Of a DNA stretch of 36,437 nt, positions 1 through 5,866 are shown one piece after another. Position 1 is the stretch's first letter; every line of letters begins with the position of its first letter. Under the pieces are notes generated by a model that was not told where the DNA came from, ran no database searches, and worked only from the letters and a program-made list of their open reading frames with translations. The DNA is from an uncultured Sulfurimonas sp. GTDB taxonomy: Bacteria; Campylobacterota; Campylobacteria; Campylobacterales; Sulfurimonadaceae. The position numbers and the translations under genes were made by a program. The stretch is from assembly GCA_937914675.1 (NCBI GenBank), contig CALDOC010000099.1:1-36437 (forward strand), given 5' to 3'.

Positions 1-780
1 TCTCATACGACAAATCAAAGCGTTCTCAACAATAAAGAGTTAATAGGGGCTAGTTTAAACGCGGCAAAAGACATTGACTCGCTTATCTCAATCGCAAGAA
101 GAAATTTCGACTTGCTTAAAGTCTCTTTTAACGTGGTTAAGACCACTGTTGTTGAAATTCGCGCCGCGTTTACGGAATCAATCAAAAATGGAAATCAAGC
201 GGCGGCTGAATTAGGCATAATAGTCAAAGAGACAAAAAGCGTTGACAAAACGGTTGGCAATATTTCAAATTCTATAGTTCAATTAAACATGTTGGCTATC
301 AGTGGTTCAATTGAAGCCGCGAGAGCTGGTGATTTTGGAAAAGGCTTCGCCGTCGTTAGTTCAGACATTAGAAACTTAGCAAAAGACTCAAGCTCAAATA
401 CAGAGAAAATTAATGATATCGTGGAGTCCATGAATTCTGAAATAGACACTGTAAAATTAGATTGGAATAATCTTCTCATATCTCAAGGAAATGAACAAGA
501 ATTAATTGACGGCTTAATATCAGATATTTTAAGAATAACAGACATGTTAGTCGATTTACTCGATAGGTACACAAGCCTTAAATCTGTAAATGATCAAAAT
601 TTAGAGGGGATAAATCAAGTAACCATTGGTGTAAATGAGGTTCAAAAAGCGGTTGAACTTAGCGCGAGAAACGCTATGGAGTCACGTAAGGCCAGTGAAC
701 TTATTATTGAAACCGTTTCACGCATTGGTGAAGGAGTTGAAGAGTTGGCCGTTATGGCGGATGAGCTTCAGCAAGGCTAA
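1..780 (+). CDS. Methyl-accepting chemotaxis protein, C-terminal part (5' end outside window)
   Basis: The frame is open from base 1 to a TAA at 780, so this is the last 259 residues of a chemoreceptor whose sensor part is upstream of the window. The signalling hairpin is clear: QLNMLAISGSIEAARAGDFG followed by KGFAVVSSDIRNLAKDS is the MCP tip that binds CheA and CheW. The tip differs from the usual QTN-LLALNAA-IEAARAG wording: QLN replaces QTN and AISGS replaces ALNAA, while EAARAG and GFAVV are kept. After the tip comes a long helical stretch and no obvious CheR-binding pentapeptide at the C-terminus (it ends DELQQG). It lies 14 bases upstream of the triple-CheW gene and is surely co-transcribed with it. 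An apparent start at 112 (TTG) is internal and should be ignored. Family call is firm; the ligand is unknown. Confidence 0.93.
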   Translation, partial: SHTTNQSVLNNKELIGASLNAAKDIDSLISIARRNFDLLKVSFNVVKTTVVEIRAAFTESIKNGNQAAAELGIIVKETKSVDKTVGNISNSIVQLNMLAISGSIEAARAGDFGKGFAVVSSDIRNLAKDSSSNTEKINDIVESMNSEIDTVKLDWNNLLISQGNEQELIDGLISDILRITDMLVDLLDRYTSLKSVNDQNLEGINQVTIGVNEVQKAVELSARNAMESRKASELIIETVSRIGEGVEELAVMADELQQG

Positions 781-794
781 TTGGATATATTATT

Positions 795-2153
795 ATGCAA
801 ATACAAGAGATACTAATTATTAAAAATGGAATGGAAAACTATGGAATATCAACAGAAGATATAAACCAAATTTCTCGCGTTCCATCACTCATGCAACTAC
901 CTTTAAAACCAAAAGGCGTTAGGGGTTTATGCGCGGTTGCAGGTGCTATTGTATCTTTATTGGATCTCAATCTTTTATTTGGATTTGAGAAGACAGAATA
1001 TGAAGCGAGTAAGACGAGATTATTAAGTTTAAACGACGTGCACGCTAGCAACGCTCTTCTGGTCAGTGAAGTGTATGACACCGTTGTCATAGAACAAAAA
1101 AATATAGAATATATTGAAAAAGAGAATGATCCCATAATTGGCGTGTATAAATATCAAAATATGCTTATTCAGGTTATTTCTTTAGATATATTAATCTCAA
1201 AAATAAATAAAGTGAAAATAGAGGCTAAAGAGATTAAAGGCGGTAAGCCAAAGTTAGAACTCTCAAAAGAAGAAGACAGTAACCGTTTTCTCGTTTTCTC
1301 AATGTTTAGAGAAAAATACGCTTTGAATATTGAATACCTTCAAGAAATCATTTTAGCGGACATTAATATTACGAGTATATCCGGTAGTTCCTCAGAAGTA
1401 TTAGGGCTAATAACTTTAAGAGATGAACTACTTATAGTTATAGATTTGAGAATTTACTATGGGTTCGTCGCTAAAAAGAGTGATAAAAATAGAATTTTAA
1501 TCGCTTCGCATGACGGGAAACGCGTTGGATTGCTTATAGATGACATTATAGACATTAAAAATTTCACTATTTCCAATATAGAGTACATGAATGACTTCTT
1601 TGAAGGAAATAAAGTTTCTGGAGTAATTCATGGAGAAGAATCCTTAATATCATTTTTTGGTAGTGAAGTTTTAGAAGATATATTTTCTCAAAATAGTTCT
1701 TTTATTGATTCTAAAGTTCTAGCCCAAGAATCAACTACCCAATACGCCATGGAAGTAATAGTGTTTAAACTTTTGGGCAAAGAATACGCGTTCAAAGTTG
1801 ATGGGGTTGATGAAATTATAGACGTGGTGGAGACGACAAACGTCGCTTTTAGCAGTGAGAGCGTCGCTGGCATCATAAATATTAGAGGTCAGATTATTAC
1901 GATCGTTTCTCTATTTAAAAAGTTGAACATACCTACGACAATAAACGAAGACTCAAAAATCATCATATGCAATATAAATGACGTAAGAATTGGTTTTGTC
2001 GTAGATAGCGTCAGTGATATTTTGAACATCCAAGAATCAGACGTAAGAAAAGAAGACGATAATAATCTTTTTACAAGCGTATTGTCTCTTAACAATGGCG
2101 AGAGGTTAGTTCTTTTGATGGATATAAATCACATAGTGTTAGATAAGGATTAG
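795..2153 (+). CDS. Protein with three tandem CheW-like domains
   Basis: A 452-residue protein made of three CheW-like beta domains in a row: about residues 1-145, 158-305 and 318-452. Each shows the CheW pattern of a first strand (EILIIKNGMENYGIS; RFLVFSMFREKYALNI; EVIVFKLLGKEYAFKV), then a conserved turn of the type RGLCAVAGAIVSLLDL, VLGLITLRDELLIVIDL or VAGIINIRGQIITIVSL, and a late 'RIGFVVD' or 'RVGLLIDD' strand. CheW domains link CheA to chemoreceptors and bridge rings in the array, so a triple version could act as a scaffold joining several partners. It has no kinase or receiver domain, so it is not CheA or CheV. It sits between a receptor and cheB in the same operon. The ATG is the first in frame after the receptor stop, with only a weak Shine-Dalgarno. 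Confidence 0.9.
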   Translation: MQIQEILIIKNGMENYGISTEDINQISRVPSLMQLPLKPKGVRGLCAVAGAIVSLLDLNLLFGFEKTEYEASKTRLLSLNDVHASNALLVSEVYDTVVIEQKNIEYIEKENDPIIGVYKYQNMLIQVISLDILISKINKVKIEAKEIKGGKPKLELSKEEDSNRFLVFSMFREKYALNIEYLQEIILADINITSISGSSSEVLGLITLRDELLIVIDLRIYYGFVAKKSDKNRILIASHDGKRVGLLIDDIIDIKNFTISNIEYMNDFFEGNKVSGVIHGEESLISFFGSEVLEDIFSQNSSFIDSKVLAQESTTQYAMEVIVFKLLGKEYAFKVDGVDEIIDVVETTNVAFSSESVAGIINIRGQIITIVSLFKKLNIPTTINEDSKIIICNINDVRIGFVVDSVSDILNIQESDVRKEDDNNLFTSVLSLNNGERLVLLMDINHIVLDKD

Positions 2154-2155
2154 CC

Positions 2156-3220
2156 GTGGCAAAAAAAATATTGATCGTTGATGATTCAGCGCTAGTGAGG
2201 AGACAGTTAACGGAGATAATCCAGACGTTGGATTTTGAAATTGACACTGCCAAGAATGGTAAAGAAGCCGTAGACAAAGCGACTTCTTTTCAATATGACA
2301 TAATAACGATGGATATTAATATGCCAATTATGAATGGCATTGAAGCGGTTAAACAAATTATGAATAATCAACCAACTCCCATTCTTATGATAAGTTCACT
2401 CACGACGGAAGACGCCACGATTACTATGGACGCGCTTGACTTAGGCGCCGTTGATTACATAGCGAAACCTGGAACCATGAACGTTGGCAAAAGTGAAAAT
2501 CGTGAAGACATACTTCAAAAAGTGAAAACTCTGAGTATAATTTCTCCTAGACGATTAAAGCGCAACGTGGCGCGACCTCCCATTAGAGAGAGGAAAAGGG
2601 CAACTGTAACAAAAGAAACAATAGAGCAAAAACACTCCTCTTTGGATATTACAAAGGTGGTTCTCATTGGTTCGTCTACGGGTGGTCCTGGACTTATTGA
2701 ACAAATTTGCGCTTCTTTGCCGGCTAATTACAAATATCCCGTATGCATAGTTCAGCACATGCCAGAACAATTTACTAAAGCGTTCGCTCAAAGATTAGAT
2801 AACGCGAGCGTGTTGCCAGTTCATGAGAGCGCGCAGAATATGGAACTGATTCCAGGAAATATTTACGTGGCTCGAGGCGGAGTTCATATGAACTTCGCAA
2901 AAAAAGTATCTGGTAAAATTGTCATAAGAGAAGAGAAAGTTAAAGGTAAAAGTTTCTTTCAACCAAGCGTTAACGACATGATGAATAGCGCGTTGGAAGT
3001 ATTTGAAGGCAAAAATATTGTAGGGGTAATTCTTACCGGTATTGGAGACGATGGCGCGGACGCGATTGTTAGGCTAAGACATGAGGGCGCTTATACTATA
3101 GGCGAAAGCGAAGAGAGCGCCACTGTTTATGGAATGCCACGAGAAGCTTATGAACGCGGTGGAATCATGGAACAGTTAGATTTTAAAAATATATTAAAAA
3201 AAATAGCGACCCTGAAATAA
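2156..3220 (+). CDS. cheB: Chemotaxis response regulator / protein-glutamate methylesterase CheB
   Basis: CheB removes methyl groups from (and deamidates) chemoreceptor glutamates, as the feedback arm of adaptation. The 354-residue protein has a receiver domain (residues 1-120; acidic pair D9/D10, phospho-acceptor D53 in TMDINMP, K104) and, after a basic linker, a methylesterase domain. The catalytic triad is visible: Ser174 in IGSSTGG, His201 in VQHMPEQF and Asp299 in TGIGDDGAD. The length is normal for the family. The start is GTG at 2156, two bases after the previous stop; the reading IGVAKKILIVDDS leaves no better alternative. CheR lies one gene downstream, so both adaptation enzymes are in the operon. 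Phosphorylation by the CheA encoded at 5867 is expected. Confidence 0.97.
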   Translation: MAKKILIVDDSALVRRQLTEIIQTLDFEIDTAKNGKEAVDKATSFQYDIITMDINMPIMNGIEAVKQIMNNQPTPILMISSLTTEDATITMDALDLGAVDYIAKPGTMNVGKSENREDILQKVKTLSIISPRRLKRNVARPPIRERKRATVTKETIEQKHSSLDITKVVLIGSSTGGPGLIEQICASLPANYKYPVCIVQHMPEQFTKAFAQRLDNASVLPVHESAQNMELIPGNIYVARGGVHMNFAKKVSGKIVIREEKVKGKSFFQPSVNDMMNSALEVFEGKNIVGVILTGIGDDGADAIVRLRHEGAYTIGESEESATVYGMPREAYERGGIMEQLDFKNILKKIATLK

Positions 3221-3231
3221 AGGAGACATAA

Positions 3232-3852
3232 ATGGCCTTACTAAAAAAACATTCAAAGCAAGCTATAGAAGAGTTACCCGTTTTTTTTACTCTTGAGGAC
3301 GCTATCGAATTTTTTGAGAAAAATAATGATAGTTATAGAAAAGACTACGCCGTGGAAGAAATATCAAAACTTGGCGGCGTGGAGTATTTAGTCTCTTACA
3401 TGAATCATGAAGACGGAGATAAAGAAATATGTACAAAAATAGCTTCAATCATATCAAATATGGATGTTAATGAGGTTCCTATTGAAAAGATCATGGATCT
3501 TTTAAAATTACAAAACGCTTATTTAAGAAATCTCGGTATTTCAATGCTAAGAAACTTTGGAGATTCGATTAAATACTATATAGTTAAGTTTTTAATAGGA
3601 GAAGACAAGGACCTTAGAATCTTTGCAATTAATGTTTTAGGCGACGTGGATTTTTCAGAGTCTCGTGACATGTTGATAGAATTGTTGGAGACTGAATCAG
3701 ACATCAACGTGGCCATGACTGCAGTCGATTACATGGGAGAGATTGGGGAAGTTGAAGACATTGAACTTCTTCAATCTCTAAAAGAACGATTTGCTGGTGA
3801 CTTTTACGCTGAGTTTGCGGTGAACGACGCTATTAAAATGATTAAAGGATAA
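3232..3852 (+). CDS. HEAT-repeat protein in chemosensory operon
   Basis: A 206-residue acidic all-helical protein without signal peptide or membrane segment. From about residue 30 onward it reads as four or five helix pairs with HEAT-like spacing (for example RNLGISMLRNFG, LRIFAINVLGDVDFSESRDM, VAMTAVDYMGEIGEVEDIEL), the last type being the PBS-lyase style of HEAT repeat. HEAT repeats bind proteins; no enzyme motif is seen. It lies between cheB and cheR, with a good Shine-Dalgarno (aaaggaga) before ATG 3232 and only five bases before cheR, so it is probably made in step with the adaptation enzymes and may be an adaptor for one of them or for the array. That role is inference from position only. 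Confidence 0.85.
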   Translation: MALLKKHSKQAIEELPVFFTLEDAIEFFEKNNDSYRKDYAVEEISKLGGVEYLVSYMNHEDGDKEICTKIASIISNMDVNEVPIEKIMDLLKLQNAYLRNLGISMLRNFGDSIKYYIVKFLIGEDKDLRIFAINVLGDVDFSESRDMLIELLETESDINVAMTAVDYMGEIGEVEDIELLQSLKERFAGDFYAEFAVNDAIKMIKG

Positions 3853-3857
3853 TGTAA

Positions 3858-4688
3858 ATGTCATATCTTTTGTCATCAGATAATTTTGCAAAAATTGGTG
3901 AATTTATATACAGAAAAAGTGGTATATATTTAGAAGAAGCCAAACATTTTGACAAATTAGCGAAGTTTATAGATAAGCGCGCGAAAGACTTAAACGTTGA
4001 TAGTTTTAGAAAATATTTTTTCAAGTTACGCTTTGAAGATAAAGAAGGCTCGGAGTTCCAAGAACTTATGAATGGAATAACTGTAAATGAAACATATTTT
4101 TTTAGAGAAAAAGAGCAGTTTGAAGTCTTAGCCAATACCATATTGCCAGAACTTAACAAAAAAATGCTCTCAGGTAAACCGCTCCGCATTTTGTCTTCGC
4201 CATGTTCAACAGGTGAGGAACCATACTCTATGATTTTGCATATTTTAGAAGAAGGAACCGTGGTTGAACAAAGAGATATTGAAGTGATTGGAATTGACAT
4301 AGATTCAACGGTAATAGCAAAAGCTAAATCTTCAAAGTTTACAGAGCGTTCAGTCCATGCGATACCAAAATCTATTTTAAACAGATGGTTTAAGAAAAAA
4401 GCCTTAGGGTACGAACTTAGTGAAGATTTACATGGAACCGTTGACTTTAAAGTCGTTAACGTATTCGACAAAGCGCAAATGAGAGCTCTTGGAAAATTCG
4501 ACGTTATATTTTCTAGAAACATGCTTATCTATTTCGACGACGCTTCTCGTAAAGAGGTTGCTATGACGTTTTATGATATGTTAAATCCAGGTGGCTACGT
4601 TCTTTTGGGACATGCCGAATATATGAGCCGAATAGTTTCGGTTTTCAACGCAAAAAAAATAGATAGTACTTTAATTTATCAAAAATAG
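3858..4688 (+). CDS. cheR: Chemotaxis protein methyltransferase CheR
   Basis: CheR uses S-adenosylmethionine to methylate receptor glutamates. The 276-residue protein has the N-terminal helical domain followed by the Rossmann-type SAM domain: SPCSTGEEPYSM at about residues 114-125 (SAM-binding), an acidic IGIDIDSTVI strand, FDVIFSRNMLIYF at about 213-225 and LNPGGYVLLGHAEYM near the end. Usual CheR length, with no TPR extension and no beta-subdomain peculiarity that I can see. The Shine-Dalgarno aaagga lies inside the end of the HEAT gene, nine bases from ATG 3858, pointing to coupled translation. A long open frame on the opposite strand (3842-4522) is a shadow of this gene. Confidence 0.96.
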   Translation: MSYLLSSDNFAKIGEFIYRKSGIYLEEAKHFDKLAKFIDKRAKDLNVDSFRKYFFKLRFEDKEGSEFQELMNGITVNETYFFREKEQFEVLANTILPELNKKMLSGKPLRILSSPCSTGEEPYSMILHILEEGTVVEQRDIEVIGIDIDSTVIAKAKSSKFTERSVHAIPKSILNRWFKKKALGYELSEDLHGTVDFKVVNVFDKAQMRALGKFDVIFSRNMLIYFDDASRKEVAMTFYDMLNPGGYVLLGHAEYMSRIVSVFNAKKIDSTLIYQK

Positions 4689-4697
4689 GAGAAATAA

Positions 4698-5072
4698 ATG
4701 CCATTAGTAATATTCGTAGACGATAGTGAAACAGCCTTAGCTTCAACAAGAATGGTGACAAATTCAATGCCAATAGAAGTTAAACAATATACGGAAGCTA
4801 CAGTCGCCTTGGCGGAAATCAAAGCTGGGATGAAGCCAGATTTAATAATTACCGACTTAAATATGCCAGTTATGAATGGTTTGGAGTTTTTAAAAGAGTT
4901 AAGGGCGGTGAGTTCGACGAGTAGAACGCCTACTTTGATGTTAACGACTGAAACAAAAGTTGAATTAAAAGAGCAGGGTAAAGCGTTGGGTCTTACGGGA
5001 TGGATTGTGAAGCCATTTAATCCAGCGCAATTAAAACAAGCGATAACTAGAGTTTTAAGACTTCCCGCATAG
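4698..5072 (+). CDS. cheY: Single-domain response regulator (CheY), first of two
   Basis: A stand-alone receiver domain of 124 residues. All switch residues are present: acidic pair D8/D9 in VIFVDDSE, phospho-acceptor D53 in ITDLNMPVMNG, T83 in LMLTTET and K105 in WIVKPFNP. It should therefore be phosphorylated by CheA and carry the signal to its target, either the flagellar motor or another output. It is separated from a second CheY by only one short gene with a CheZ-like motif. No flagellar gene is in the window, so whether this CheY binds FliM cannot be told. ATG 4698 has the Shine-Dalgarno aggagaa just upstream. Confidence 0.95.
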   Translation: MPLVIFVDDSETALASTRMVTNSMPIEVKQYTEATVALAEIKAGMKPDLIITDLNMPVMNGLEFLKELRAVSSTSRTPTLMLTTETKVELKEQGKALGLTGWIVKPFNPAQLKQAITRVLRLPA

Positions 5073-5086
5073 ATAAAGGTTTAAAC

Positions 5087-5482
5087 ATGCTTATATTAAA
5101 GTCAGTTGACGATTTATTAGAACATATTAGAGACGTCCAGGAAAGCGTAATAGAACTTTCGACTGACTCTTTGATGAAAATGAGTAATTTCATAGAAAAA
5201 AATCATCTTGAGATTGATGAAGAGATATCCACTTCGCTGCAGTATCAAGATATAATAACGCAACAATTGAACGCTAGCATAGAAGCGATTAATAGCATGA
5301 GAAAGAGCATTGACATTTTTTTGCATGCGCAAAAGAGTGATGAAAATTTAGCGAATGACAGTTTAAAGAAATTGCAAGTAAAGTTTACCGCTACGTTAAA
5401 AGAAGCGAAAGAGAAAAGAAGTAGATTCTCCGGCAAATCTGCTCAAAATAGTTCAGATAGTGACGAAATAGAATTTTTTTAG
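5087..5482 (+). CDS. Short CheZ-like protein, possible CheY-P phosphatase
   Basis: A 131-residue, mostly helical protein between two cheY genes. Residues 50-62 read SLQYQDIITQQLN. This contains D55-x3-Q59, matching the D-x3-Q active site of CheZ (D143/Q147 in Escherichia coli, within DFQDLTGQ), where the glutamine positions the water that attacks CheY-P. The C-terminal 25 residues are polar and disordered-looking and end in the acidic/aromatic tail SDEIEFF, which recalls the C-terminal CheY-binding peptide of CheZ (DDLLDSLGF in E. coli). Family knowledge: Campylobacterota have a divergent CheZ with the same motif. It is much shorter than classical CheZ (about 214 residues), consistent with a minimal helical hairpin plus tail. 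The function is inferred from motif, tail and position, not from overall similarity. Confidence 0.7.
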   Translation: MLILKSVDDLLEHIRDVQESVIELSTDSLMKMSNFIEKNHLEIDEEISTSLQYQDIITQQLNASIEAINSMRKSIDIFLHAQKSDENLANDSLKKLQVKFTATLKEAKEKRSRFSGKSAQNSSDSDEIEFF

Positions 5483-5491
5483 GAGGGTGTA

Positions 5492-5857
5492 ATGGCGACG
5501 ATAATGATTGTGGATGATTCTAAAACTGTTAGAAATTACCATGGAGCTATACTAAAGTCCATGGGACTTGACATAGTCGAAGCTGAAAATGGAATGGAAG
5601 CGCTTGAAAAAACTTTGGACGCTGGTATAGATCTATATCTAGTTGACGTCAATATGCCAATTATGGATGGGTATTCTTTTATAAGCGAGTTGAGAAAGCA
5701 ACGCAATAATAAGTTTGTTCCCGTAATTATGGTAACAACTCAGGCAAAAGAGGAAGATATAGTCAACGCGTATAAAGTTGGCGCTAATTTATTTGAGACA
5801 AAGCCCGTGAAGCCAGAGCAACTTCAAGCTTATATAGATATTTTAGTGAAAAGTTAA
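5492..5857 (+). CDS. cheY: Single-domain response regulator (CheY), second of two
   Basis: A stand-alone receiver of 121 residues with D8/D9 (IMIVDDSK), phospho-acceptor D52 in YLVDVNMPIMDG, T82 in VIMVTTQ and K104 in FETKPVKPEQ. It is clearly distinct in sequence from the CheY at 4698-5072, so the pair is not a recent duplication. It is placed directly before cheA, with a strong Shine-Dalgarno (aggaggg) before ATG 5492. Two CheYs on one kinase are often an output regulator plus a phosphate sink, or two different outputs; the sequence alone does not say which is which. Confidence 0.95.
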   Translation: MATIMIVDDSKTVRNYHGAILKSMGLDIVEAENGMEALEKTLDAGIDLYLVDVNMPIMDGYSFISELRKQRNNKFVPVIMVTTQAKEEDIVNAYKVGANLFETKPVKPEQLQAYIDILVKS

Positions 5858-5866
5858 GGAGATATG

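Noticed and set aside
708..720. TGAAAC-C-GTTTCA, a near palindrome reminiscent of a parS site
   Set aside because: The arms are inverted relative to the parS consensus (GTTTCAC-GTGAAAC), there is an odd central base, and it lies in receptor coding sequence far from parAB.
3842..4522. Long open frame of 226 codons on the minus strand opposite cheR
   Set aside because: It is covered entirely by a firm cheR reading, has no recognisable domain, and reads as a compositional shadow.
4698..5857. Two cheY genes as a tandem duplication
   Set aside because: The proteins differ through most of their length apart from receiver signature residues, and a distinct gene separates them.
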